From the NCBI GenBank assembly GCA_044598425.1, contig CP172536.1:3286001-3350000 (forward strand): 64,000 nucleotides of DNA, in the 5' to 3' direction. The DNA comes from JAEVLT01 sp044598425. Lineage in GTDB: Bacteria > Bacillota > Bacilli > Bacillales > Cytobacillaceae. Position numbers and translations under genes: made by a program. The notes beneath the pieces were generated by a model. That model worked only from the letters and a program-made list of their open reading frames with translations. It did not search any database and was not told the DNA's origin. Each line of letters begins with the position of its first letter. Positions within the stretch are counted from its first letter, which is position 1. This document shows, in pieces, positions 46,777 to 54,960 of the stretch.

Positions 46777-46801
46777 CCTACTTTTCTTCTTTTTAACAAC
46801 C

Positions 46802-48379
46802 TCAAGGAACCTTTCGAAATTCTGTAGGCGATACTCCCGTATGTTTTTTGAATACCCGGCTGAAATAATTTGGATCCTTGTAGCCAATTGAATAGCAAAT
46901 TTCTTTCAAACTTCTTCTGGGATCAAGCATGGCAACTTTGGCATGCTGAATCCGAACATTCGTTAAATAATCAATGAATGTCATACCAAAGCGATCTTTA
47001 AATAACTTGCTAAAGTAATAAGGACTTAGTTCCACATATTCTGCAACTGACTCTAATGTTAGTGCCTCTGCAAAATGATTTTCAATATATTCCTTTGCCT
47101 TATACAGCATCCCCTTCGCATGATTGTTCCGCCAAACTTGGACATGATGGACAATCGACAATAAATAAGCTTTTCCTTTCATGATGATTTCTTCGCTGTT
47201 ATCCATATCTTCCACTCTGAATTTTTCTTCATAATGAATGCCTAAATCATGAAGCATACGGTGAAGTAAGACGAACAACTCATCAAAGGATCTTTTTATC
47301 AGCTGCTCATTGGGATTTCCATCATCCAGCCTGCTTACAAATACGTCAAACGCACTTAATACCTGTTTTGTCTCCCCTTGCCGGACTGTATCCAAGAGTT
47401 GCTTCTCCACTTCAAGAACGCTTGATCCGGAAACGGGTACAGCTAATGCATCTTTCGTGCAAAATAAGATTTTCCGATTAGCTGTCTTTTCAAGCTGTCT
47501 CAATGCTGCCGCAGCCTCATGATAAGATTTAGTAAGTTCGTAAGCATGATGATAGGGGTGACCTACTCCAACCTTTAGATCACCGTTGAATCCGCTTTTG
47601 TAGAATTCAGATTGGATATGCTCAATGATCGACAACGCATCTGCTTTATAATGGTTCTTTCCAGTTATTCTTTTACAGAGAAATAAAATAGGCACTTGAT
47701 ATTCGCCTAACGGGCCTACCATTGTCTCGTAATGATTTACGTTTGTTTTTAAAGCATCTTTTAACCATACATTCCATCTCTGAAGTTCATTCGGAGAGAT
47801 ATCCGTTTCAGCTGAAAGTTTCAGCGAAAAAATCATCATCCAACCGGATGTAATTTCCTCCCCTAACAGCTGGCCCCATTCTTCAAAAGTCAAATCTTGC
47901 ACTTGGTTTAATAATAGTGAAGATACCCATTCCTTTTGGGCAATGGATACTGCCCGATCCAAATTTTCTCTTAAACTTTTCTGCTCTTCCTTTTGTTTAC
48001 GCTCCTCCAAAATATCACTTACAACACGTTGCAAGCTGGCTAAAATATCTTTTTGACTGCTAGGTTTGAGGATGTACTCTCTGACCCCTTGCTGCATTAC
48101 TTCTTTTGCATACTCAAATGTATTAAAAGCAGAAACCATGATAAATCTTATGCTTGGGTCAATCTTCTTAATTTCTTTGACAGCCTTAACACCGTCAATC
48201 CCAGGCATTTTTATATCCATAAAAATAATATCAGGCCGATATTTTAAAGCCATTTCAATCGCTTTTCTTCCATTCGGAGCCTCACCGATTACCCTCACAT
48301 CTTCGGAAGAACGATTCATGATTTTGGTTAATGCTTTCCGCTCCAACACCTCATCATCCACTATAAGCACTTTCATCAT
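46802..48379 (-). CDS. YesN-type AraC-family response regulator
   Basis: The 525-residue protein has an N-terminal receiver domain with DDE at the acidic pocket and phosphorylated Asp55 (IFMDIKMPG). A long middle region follows, then an AraC-type double helix-turn-helix at the C-terminus (YFSKLFKDRFGMTFIDYL, then YKDPNYFSRVFKKHTGVSP). It starts at the first of two adjacent ATGs, with AGGAGG eight bases upstream, and overlaps the kinase gene by 26 bp. It probably activates the mglBAC operon lying downstream, inferred from position. Confidence 0.93.
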   Translation of the reverse strand: MMKVLIVDDEVLERKALTKIMNRSSEDVRVIGEAPNGRKAIEMALKYRPDIIFMDIKMPGIDGVKAVKEIKKIDPSIRFIMVSAFNTFEYAKEVMQQGVREYILKPSSQKDILASLQRVVSDILEERKQKEEQKSLRENLDRAVSIAQKEWVSSLLLNQVQDLTFEEWGQLLGEEITSGWMMIFSLKLSAETDISPNELQRWNVWLKDALKTNVNHYETMVGPLGEYQVPILFLCKRITGKNHYKADALSIIEHIQSEFYKSGFNGDLKVGVGHPYHHAYELTKSYHEAAAALRQLEKTANRKILFCTKDALAVPVSGSSVLEVEKQLLDTVRQGETKQVLSAFDVFVSRLDDGNPNEQLIKRSFDELFVLLHRMLHDLGIHYEEKFRVEDMDNSEEIIMKGKAYLLSIVHHVQVWRNNHAKGMLYKAKEYIENHFAEALTLESVAEYVELSPYYFSKLFKDRFGMTFIDYLTNVRIQHAKVAMLDPRRSLKEICYSIGYKDPNYFSRVFKKHTGVSPTEFRKVP

Positions 48380-49388
48380 TGCGAATTCCTCCTTTTGAGA
48401 ACGCAGGAATAATCAAGCGAAACATGGTACCTTTCTTCCACTCTGATTCAATTTCAACAATGTCATTCCGATGATAAAAAAGCTGCAGTCTCCTTACTAC
48501 ATTTTTCACACCAATTCCATTTGAAGACCCTTTGGATGTTTCAATTTCGAAAATATCATCCATTGAAAGACCATCCACATATTTTCGTAATTTCTTTTTT
48601 GTCGTATTATCCATTCCCTTTCCATTATCGATCACTTCAACCAAAACTCTTTCTTGATGACGATAAATTTGTAAACGAATAACCGCATTTTCTTCATATT
48701 CTTCAACGCCATGAATGAATGCGTTTTCAATTAATGGTTGCAAAATTAACCTTGGGATCTCGACTTCCAAACAGTCTTCTTGAACGTCCAAGACAAAATG
48801 AATTCGCTCGCCAAATCTTGTTTGTTGAATAAAAAAATATTCTTTTACAATACGTACTTCTTCTCGAAGGGTAGAAGCTTTCGTAAAGTCACCCAGATTG
48901 TATCGCAGTAATGCGGCAACTGCCTCAATCAGCCTTGATGTTTGTTCCGCCTCTTCCAAGTAGGCCATTTTCGAAACCGTGTTCAATGTATTGAATAAAA
49001 AGTGCGGATTCATTTGATTTTGCAGACTACGCAGCTCAAGGTCTTTTAAAAGTTTATCCAGTTCCGATTTCTGCTTTATTTCCATTACCAATTGCCTGAT
49101 GCTTGTACGCATATGGTTAAAACTTTCTGTTAATGGTTTTAATTCATCTTTTGTTGATACTTTAATATCATCACCCGATAAATCCCCGCTGGAAATCTGC
49201 TTTGCTGCTTCTGATAATAACCGAATCGGTCTGGTAATCCCTCCGGAAATCCAAAAAGCTACTAATGTGCTAAGAAAAAAAGCCGCGATAAACAGCCAAA
49301 GAGACATCAGCTTATAATAGTCATTCTGCTTTTCCATCTCAGCATAAAACTTCTGATAATCCGTCAGTTTATTGTTTAACAGTGCCAA
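48354..49388 (-). pseudogene. Sensor histidine kinase, C-terminal part (split by frameshift)
   Basis: This frame holds the second membrane segment (about residues 29-48), a HAMP domain, the YesM/LytS-type phospho-acceptor His129 in LQNQMNPHFLFN, and the ATPase box (NAFIHGVEEYEE, DNGKGMD, GIGVKNVVRRL). The first membrane segment and sensor loop are in another frame at 49369-49839. Removing one C from the CC at 49400-49401 joins them as FIQES then TLALLNN. The split may be a real mutation or a sequencing error; if real, the sensor is broken. The TTG here has no ribosome site. Confidence 0.88.
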
Positions 49389-49839
49389 TGTACTCTCTTG
49401 GAATAAATACGGAAATTTTCAAAACCTCGTTAAAATGATAGGAGTACCGGTTAATATCATCTTTCTGAAAAAATGTAACGGTTGCTTCACTTTCTTGTAA
49501 AAAACTATCAATCATATTTTTATAATTAATTAACGTAATATCCCTTGTATTCATTTCGGTATAAATCTTCTTTTGATCCTCTACTAATTTCGATTTTTCT
49601 TTATAATAGTCTTCTAGATAAGATTGATCCTTGTCTAAAATATAGGCATGGAGCTTCTCAGCGATTAAATTTGTTCTTTGCGTGATATCATTTAGCAGTA
49701 AAAACCGCTCAAAGCTGCGATCATACTCCCTCATCAACTTTTCGCTGCTTTTATAGAAAAAAATTCCTACAGACGTTAACAGTACGACAAGCACAATAAA
49801 ATATAGAAGCAGCTTCGATCGAATCCGAAATAACATCAC
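49369..49839 (-). pseudogene. Sensor histidine kinase, N-terminal part (split by frameshift)
   Basis: These 156 codons hold a short inside tail, membrane segment one (about residues 10-27) and a helical outside sensor loop. They end abruptly after VFIPREYIGTVKQ, where the frame shifts. The ATG overlaps the stop of the binding-protein gene by four bases. The two parts overlap by 20 bp. The intact kinase would be about 490 residues, typical of YesM-type sensors. Confidence 0.85.
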
Positions 49840-50828
49840 TGGTTCTCCTTCAAATTTTTTAAAGGTAAATCTTGTTTCCGCAATATGCGTGTATCCGTAT
49901 ATACAACTGAGGGTACTTTTTTCCCTTCAATTAAATGAACCAGCATTTCCACTGCTCCATAGCCCATATTGTACGGTTCTTGAACGACGGTTGCTTTAAT
50001 TGTCCCTTTCCGAACATAATCGAGCGTTTCAGGCAGCGTATCGAAACTGATAATATATACTTGATTCTTTTTTTCAGCCTTTTCGACCACTTGGGCAATG
50101 CCAATCCCATCCAGCGCACTTGTCCCATAAAAGGCATTAACGTTGGGATAGTTTTTCAGGATTTGGTATGCTTTTTCCGCAGCCCTCACCCTACTAATAT
50201 CTGATTCTTCCACATCAATGATATGAATTCTTTTTACATCTTTTACTGCATCTTTGAACCCTTTGACCCGCTGCTGTTGATGATTTTTATAAAAACTGCC
50301 TGTGATAATCGCAGCATTTACTTCACCTTTTGTATCCGCTATCATTTCTTTCCCTGCCAAAAAACCCGCATAATAATTATTCGTGCCAATATAGGCCAAT
50401 CGTTCACTATTTGAAGCGTCCGTATCCACGGTGACGACCGGAATCCCGTTTTCTACCACTTTATTAATCAATGGAGAAAACTGTTCATCACTCAGCCCTT
50501 GTGTCAGGATCCCATCCACTTTAGAAGCAGCTGACATCTCAATTGTTTTTAAATGATCGTCAATATTGGCTTGCTTTGGCCCCGTATATTCCAAATCCAC
50601 CCCATATTTCTTAGCAGCAGCCTTTGCACCTTTTTCAACAAGCCGCCAATATTCATTATCAAGTTCTTCAGGAATGAGCACAAAATGGTATTTATTCTTC
50701 TCTTGTGTTTTTGCCTCTGCTGGAAGTTTATGATTGACTACTTTATATCCATAAAATATGGCTAATGAAAGGCTAAACAGAAAAAACAACACACCAAATA
50801 GGTAGGCAGTTATGGAAAGCTTACTCAT
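49836..50828 (-). CDS. Membrane-anchored sugar-binding sensor protein (RbsB-like)
   Basis: The ATG with CGGAGG upstream gives 330 residues from MSKLSITAYLFGVLFF; 19 open codons before it have no site. One N-terminal membrane segment lacks a lipobox, so the protein stays anchored. The rest is a type-1 periplasmic binding fold (VLIPEELDNEYWRLVEKGA, then VDGILTQGLSDEQF). It overlaps the kinase gene by four bases. Sensor proteins of this kind bind sugar and signal to a YesM/LytS kinase, as in the XylFII-LytS system; galactose is a guess from the mgl operon. Confidence 0.88.
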   Translation of the reverse strand: MSKLSITAYLFGVLFFLFSLSLAIFYGYKVVNHKLPAEAKTQEKNKYHFVLIPEELDNEYWRLVEKGAKAAAKKYGVDLEYTGPKQANIDDHLKTIEMSAASKVDGILTQGLSDEQFSPLINKVVENGIPVVTVDTDASNSERLAYIGTNNYYAGFLAGKEMIADTKGEVNAAIITGSFYKNHQQQRVKGFKDAVKDVKRIHIIDVEESDISRVRAAEKAYQILKNYPNVNAFYGTSALDGIGIAQVVEKAEKKNQVYIISFDTLPETLDYVRKGTIKATVVQEPYNMGYGAVEMLVHLIEGKKVPSVVYTDTRILRKQDLPLKNLKENQ

Positions 50829-51107
50829 AGGCACCTCCGCCATCTTGATAAGGATATTATACGGAATATTTCTGAAAATCAACATAAAAACTTAATCGCC
50901 GAATGATTTTGGCCGCAACACGCCGCTTGGGACACTAGAAGATCACCCTGATTCGCCAACCTTTTACGACTATGTAAAAATACAATTGAAAAAATAAATG
51001 CCACTAAGCCGGCAGATGCTGTTGTCGTTTGGCAAAGTATACAAAGGATACTCTGTATCCAAATGCGGCTGGGCACCGTAAGCTTTCAAAAGTGGTCGTA
51101 ACCGAAT
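50829..51107. other. Intergenic region with a possible decayed reading frame
   Basis: On the plus strand, 50910-51000 reads SPNDFGRNTPLGTLEDHPDS then PTFYDYVKIQLKK and stop, with no start and a stop just upstream. It looks like a protein C-terminus but I cannot name it. Nothing else is seen. Confidence 0.3.
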
Positions 51108-51150
51108 TAAAAAAGCTAAAACCAAATGGTGAGATTTGATTTTAGCTAAA
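51108..51150 (-). terminator. Intrinsic terminator of the EAL gene
   Basis: On the minus strand, AGCTAAAATCAAAT and ATTTGGTTTTAGCT pair, followed by TTTTTTAA. Confidence 0.75.
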
Positions 51151-51237
51151 GTTTTACAAATTTATAGAAGGAGTTGACTTGGTTCATTAAAGAAAACAGG
51201 TTCTGCAGAAAAATGGCGTTCATTTTTAAAAAAATAT

Positions 51238-51933
51238 TTAGCTAACCGGCTGGGGCATTGCCAGTAAATAGCCTTGGCAATAGGGTACGTCAAGAGAGAG
51301 GGCGGTATGCAGATCCATTGTTGTTTCAATTCCTTCAAGGATGACATTGGTGTTTGTTTCTTGAAAATAGGAAAGCAGGAGCTGGATCATTTTTTGCTTT
51401 TTGCAGTTCGTTGCTAAATCGATTGAAAAATAGCGGTCGAGCTTGATAAATTCCGGCTCCAGCTCGATGATCAGGCTGAGGGATGACCAGCCCATGCCGA
51501 CATCATCCATGGCGACCCGAAAACCGCAGCTCTTTAAATAATTAATTCTTTCTTTAAGAAGAGCTAAATCCGCAATCTTCTCTGTTTCAATGATTTCAAA
51601 CACAATCTTTTGTGCTGTCCCGGGAAAATGCTCGAGTAAATTTCGGATAAAGGTTAAGAATTCCCTATGAATAATGGTAGAAGGATAAATATTAATAAAG
51701 GCAAGTCCATTTCGTGCCAGATGCGCAAAGTTCGTGTGCAATGCTTTATAGATTGACTTCGTATCCAATTCAAATAGTTGGTTCTTCTCTTTTGCCATTT
51801 GAAAAATTTCCTCAGGATTTCCATACTCCGCTCGAAAAAGAAATTCAGCTCCTAATTCAACCATTCCTTTTATCCGATAAAGAGGCTGATAGGAGTGAGA
51901 GAATGATGTATTTTTAATTATTTTGCGAATCAT
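51238..51933 (-). CDS. EAL-domain protein, probable c-di-GMP phosphodiesterase
   Basis: The 231-residue protein is a lone EAL domain without a GGDEF or membrane part. Catalytic-site residues are visible: Glu in GAEFLFR (EAL motif as EFL), Asn in FINIYPST, the EIIETE pair, DDVGMGWSSL (usually DDFGTGYSSL), Lys in IKLD, EGIET and the CQGYLL segment. All metal and base positions seem kept, so activity is plausible despite the changed loop. GGGGAAG precedes the ATG. It lies 80 bp after a glyoxalase-fold gene and near a c-di-GMP riboswitch. Confidence 0.85.
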   Translation of the reverse strand: MIRKIIKNTSFSHSYQPLYRIKGMVELGAEFLFRAEYGNPEEIFQMAKEKNQLFELDTKSIYKALHTNFAHLARNGLAFINIYPSTIIHREFLTFIRNLLEHFPGTAQKIVFEIIETEKIADLALLKERINYLKSCGFRVAMDDVGMGWSSLSLIIELEPEFIKLDRYFSIDLATNCKKQKMIQLLLSYFQETNTNVILEGIETTMDLHTALSLDVPYCQGYLLAMPQPVS

Positions 51934-52013
51934 AGGAATTCTTCCCCTCGATTTTTTATGGACAAGAGGTGCTTGGAAAGTAGATTGTAACCGGAAACCA
52001 TAAAGGCTCGTGA

Positions 52014-52400
52014 TTATTTTTGATAGAATTCAATTGGCAAACCATCTGGATCGGCAAAAAACGTAAATTTCTTTTCCGTGAATGGATCGATTCGAATTGG
52101 CTCCACTTCAATCCCCTGCTTCGCCATATATTCAGCTGCTTCTTCAATGTCATCAACCTCAAAAGCAAGATGGCGCAACCCCGCGGCCTCTGGGTAGCTT
52201 GGCCGCTTTGGCGGGTTTGCAAAAGAAAACAGTTCAATTTGGTATTGCCCGTTCACTTCCAAATCGAGCTTGTAAGAATCCCGTTCTGCACGGTACACTT
52301 CACGGACAGGCGTTAGTCCTAAAATCCTCACATAAAAATCTTTTGATTTTTTATAGTCTGATGCAATGATGGCAATATGGTGAATACGATTTAATTTCAT
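52014..52400 (-). CDS. VOC-family (glyoxalase-like) metalloprotein
   Basis: The ATG with GAGGG upstream gives 128 residues from MKLNRIHHIAIIASDYKKSKD. The bab-bab fold has metal-ligand positions at HHIAI, ELFSF, LRHLAFEV and IEFYQ, matching the small glyoxalase I-like subgroup (GloA2/SMU1112c type). The substrate is unknown. Eleven codons are open upstream without a site. It follows the terminator of a riboswitch-controlled gene by 30 bp. Confidence 0.87.
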   Translation of the reverse strand: MKLNRIHHIAIIASDYKKSKDFYVRILGLTPVREVYRAERDSYKLDLEVNGQYQIELFSFANPPKRPSYPEAAGLRHLAFEVDDIEEAAEYMAKQGIEVEPIRIDPFTEKKFTFFADPDGLPIEFYQK

Positions 52401-52429
52401 TTGAAAACCCTCATTATCATATGGCTTTA

Positions 52430-52458
52430 GCAAAAAGGCCTAGGCAAGCCTAGGCTCA
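52430..52458 (-). terminator. Intrinsic terminator of the 60-residue riboswitch gene
   Basis: On the minus strand, AGCCTAGGC and GCCTAGGC pair, followed by CTTTTTG. It overlaps the gene's stop. Confidence 0.7.
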
Positions 52459-52638
52459 ATCAACAACTGCATGTAGTTTTGAAAATAACTCCAACACTTT
52501 ACTGTGATGATATAAAGCTTTGATCTTCCATTTCATTTTTAATTTTTCGCTGCAGCAATCGTTCAACAGCAATTCATTATAGCGCAGCAAAAATAAATGC
52601 CAATAATACTCAAGTTTAAACAGCTGATTTTTTAACAC
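52456..52638 (-). CDS. Riboswitch-controlled 60-residue protein of unknown function
   Basis: A GTG with a strong GAGGAGGG five bases upstream gives MLKNQLFKLEYYWHLFLLRY, then NELLLNDCCSEKLKMKWKIK and a helical tail ending LHAVVD. It is basic and aromatic, with a CC pair near residue 29 and no clear membrane helix. It lies about 50 bp downstream of a c-di-GMP-I riboswitch and has its own terminator, so it is a real unit. A CTCCT at about 52668-52676 could mask the AGGAG site, suggesting translational control. I do not recognise a family. Confidence 0.8.
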   Translation of the reverse strand: MLKNQLFKLEYYWHLFLLRYNELLLNDCCSEKLKMKWKIKALYHHSKVLELFSKLHAVVD

Positions 52639-52683
52639 AAAAACCCTCCTCTTGTATCGGTATATTTCAAAGACAGGAGTACG

Positions 52684-52772
52684 TATTTGGTAACTGGCTG
52701 GCTAATCATAAATGATGGTAGCCCCTTAAGCTTTGCGTCACTATTTTTCAATAGTTTTGCCCTTTCCTACCA
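52684..52772 (-). promoter_or_regulatory. Cyclic di-GMP-I (GEMM-I) riboswitch 2
   Basis: On the minus strand the consensus appears in order: AAGGGCAAAACTA, hairpin CTATT/AATAG, GACGCAAAGC, the GGGGCTA arm and the closing AGCCAGCCAGTTACCA. The ligand pocket segments match riboswitch 1 at 42.2 kb. It leads the 60-residue gene. Confidence 0.9.
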
Positions 52773-52870
52773 ATTATGTGTTATTAAAATCAGTATAGTA
52801 GACCATTATTAACGTGTAAAGGGGATTTTTACCTGTAATAACGATTTGACTGTCTCAAGTTATCATCCTT

Positions 52871-53053
52871 GTGTTGAAAAATCATAAAACAGCTGTTGCT
52901 CTTTCACTTAGCTTCGCGTTTGCAACAGAATTTCTTCAGCTTTTTTTAGGAAGAGACGGACGGCTGTATGACCTTGGCATCGATACATTTGGAATTCTTT
53001 CGGCCTATCTATGTATGATGGTTTTAAATGCTGTGAAGCGGGTTTTGCTTTAA
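52871..53053 (+). pseudogene. VanZ-like protein fragment
   Basis: These 60 codons from a TTG match only the last third of VanZ-type membrane proteins: EFLQLFLGRDGRLYDLGIDT then FGILSAYL. Full VanZ proteins have four or more membrane segments; here only one and a half remain. No ribosome site precedes the TTG. A GC-rich hairpin with T run follows. It is most likely a remnant, though a small protein gene cannot be excluded. Confidence 0.55.
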
Positions 53054-53062
53054 GATTTTGAC

Positions 53063-53101
53063 AGGACGGTGGCAGCCGAACCTTGCCCCCGCCCTTTTTC
53101 C
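53063..53101 (+). terminator. Imperfect GC-rich terminator after the VanZ fragment
   Basis: GGACGGTGGCA pairs imperfectly with TGCCCCCGCCC, followed by TTTTTCC. Confidence 0.55.
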
Positions 53102-53103
53102 TG

Positions 53104-53670
53104 TTAGCCCCGATGGCTATCGCGGGGATTTTTCCCTTTTAGGCGATAGCTGTCTTCAAAAATATAGAAGCCTTGTTTTGGTTTCACATAGAATGACAAC
53201 GGGTTTTTAATATTTTTTGTCATCATCTCCCTCAGATCGTCAGCTTTTTGCCGTTTGTCATTGAAGGAGCTTTGTTTCATTTCAACGGTAAAAGTATGGC
53301 CATAGCTTAAGCTGACTTCTGTTTTACGCACTCCGATTGCTTTCGTTTTGCGAATATGAGTAAGGGCAAACCACGCACAGCTATCCTTTTTATACGCTTT
53401 TGTCGGAAATAGCCAGATGTCTAACACAGCGTTAATTTTAATCGGATACATTTTAATCGGCCCCAGCAAAAATCGCGAACTTTCAAGCGCTCCACGGAAA
53501 TCGCCGCCTTGATGCAGCAGCGTATGATTAATGAGGGCAACTGGCGCCATGTCTACAAGGAACGTCCTGTCTCCTTCAAATACCCTTGTGCACAAATTGC
53601 CAAATGGATCATACTCCCCTTTTAATAAAATTGTTTTTTCATTAATTATGTACTCCTTTAAATTCTCCAC
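53104..53670 (-). CDS. comK: ComK-family competence transcription factor
   Basis: ComK is the master activator of competence genes and its own gene. A GTG with GGGTGGGG five bases upstream gives 188 residues starting MENLKEYIINEKTILLKGEY. It aligns with ComK along its length: FEGDRTFLVDMAPVALINH, ESSRFLLGPIKMYPIKINA, LDIWLFPTKAY and CAWFALTHIRKTKAI. The C-terminus differs from B. subtilis ComK. The frame is open for 72 more codons, but these are unlike ComK and cross the promoter. Some Bacillaceae carry a second, weaker ComK; whether this is comK1 or comK2 cannot be settled here. Confidence 0.85.
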   Translation of the reverse strand: MENLKEYIINEKTILLKGEYDPFGNLCTRVFEGDRTFLVDMAPVALINHTLLHQGGDFRGALESSRFLLGPIKMYPIKINAVLDIWLFPTKAYKKDSCAWFALTHIRKTKAIGVRKTEVSLSYGHTFTVEMKQSSFNDKRQKADDLREMMTKNIKNPLSFYVKPKQGFYIFEDSYRLKGKNPRDSHRG

Positions 53671-53709
53671 TTTTACCCCACCCTTTTTATTTAAATTTTG
53701 TTGGAAAAA

Positions 53710-53741
53710 GGGTATACTACTATAAAGTTGGGTATACCCAA
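53710..53741. promoter_or_regulatory. Operator-like palindromes upstream of the ComK gene
   Basis: TTGGGTATACCCAA at 53728-53741 is a perfect 14-bp palindrome. GGGTATAC at 53710-53717 repeats half of it. They lie 40-70 bp before the comK GTG. On the minus strand, TATAGT between them could be a -10. This could be a repressor site. Confidence 0.5.
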
Positions 53742-53918
53742 TTCGCCTTGCCCTCGAGTTTCGTCCGCCAAGACCTAATACCCGGGGGTTTTGCTTGCTT
53801 TTTTCAACGGATCTTTCGCCTTCTCGTGATGGTTTCTTCTCCTTTGGCAGATAGGATTCGTTCTTTCTTGTATCGGCTCTTTTCAAAGTTTATGATGCCT
53901 CTTTCATTTCCATTGTTC

Positions 53919-54959
53919 TCACCTGCCTTGTTTTTTCAGCCACTCTACGAGGCTTTCGATCGTTTCTTTTTCGTTTGATAAATAAAAATAGCCATCCCTT
54001 CCCTTACTTGTTCCTTTGAATTGCTGCCAAATCGGATTGCTCCTTTGCCAATTCACCGTCCTTAGCGGTTTCATCCGTTGCAGCATTTCATTTTTCCGTT
54101 CAATAAATGGATACTTTTCCAGCCCTTTATTAGCATAGTAAGCAATGCTCATTAACAACGGTGTATTGGCAATCATTGATTCTCTAAAATCCCCAATCCG
54201 TTCGGCCGGGTAGCAAGCAAACAATTCATCAAACCAAGTATTCAATAAGCGTACGTACTCCTCCCCTTGTAAATAAGGTTGGAAGCTGTCCTCCGTTGTC
54301 CGATAAACCATTTTTCCTGTTAAAAAAATCCCGACAATCTGCCTTAACTGTGTTAACGACAACAAATTTTTATTTTTCGGTCTGACGACAGCGCGTTTTT
54401 CGTCTTCTACTCCCGCAATTTTTAACTGGCAATTGGTTTTCAGCACTTGATTTGTAATCGTATTTAACCCGCTGCGCGAATCAAAGGAAATCCGTTTGGA
54501 AAGGGCAACTTTCTTTCCTTTCGTATTAAGATCAATGTAAAGCTGATCGCATTCGGATGCTGTCAGACCTGCGAAGATCAAAACAGATACGGCGGAATGC
54601 TGAAAAAAATAGAGTAGCTTATAGCCTATTTTGATCTCTTCATCATTGTCACTCCTGATCGCCTTGTAAGCCATTTCCTCCAACAAACAGAGTGCCTTTA
54701 GCCGCTGCGTGCCGTCGACAATGATAAACTGATCCGGTTTATCCTGATTCGGGCTTAAACTTTCTGCATTGGCGACGATAGGCGGAAAATAAATTTGCTC
54801 ACTGCTGACATTTTCCAGTAAATATTTTTTCAAGGCACGGACATGCAGTTTGTTTACTTCCCTTAATATCACTTTCTCTTTTTCAATCAAGGATGTCAGC
54901 TCCTGAATCGAATAGACGGCTACCGTTTGTCTTTTAGAAAAAACTTCATGAGTAATCAA
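53919..54959 (-). CDS. DndB-like DGQHR-domain protein B
   Basis: The 346-residue protein starts at TTG with AAAGG ten bases upstream. Residues 79-90 read IIVDGTQRLKAL, the DGQHR motif with a changed centre (DGTQR at 82-86). The NTKGKKVALSKRISFD segment matches DndB-type proteins. DndB regulates the DNA phosphorothioation (Dnd) system, but no dndCDE or dptFGH is present here. The fold is related to ParB/Srx-like proteins. It follows paralogue A by one base, so they act together. No Dnd-type modification can be inferred. Confidence 0.75.
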   Translation of the reverse strand: MITHEVFSKRQTVAVYSIQELTSLIEKEKVILREVNKLHVRALKKYLLENVSSEQIYFPPIVANAESLSPNQDKPDQFIIVDGTQRLKALCLLEEMAYKAIRSDNDEEIKIGYKLLYFFQHSAVSVLIFAGLTASECDQLYIDLNTKGKKVALSKRISFDSRSGLNTITNQVLKTNCQLKIAGVEDEKRAVVRPKNKNLLSLTQLRQIVGIFLTGKMVYRTTEDSFQPYLQGEEYVRLLNTWFDELFACYPAERIGDFRESMIANTPLLMSIAYYANKGLEKYPFIERKNEMLQRMKPLRTVNWQRSNPIWQQFKGTSKGRDGYFYLSNEKETIESLVEWLKKQGR

Positions 54960-54960
54960 G

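Noticed and set aside
53671..53886. 72-residue extension of the ComK-like protein
   Set aside because: It crosses the palindromic promoter region, and the GTG at 53670 has a good ribosome site and the ComK-like start.
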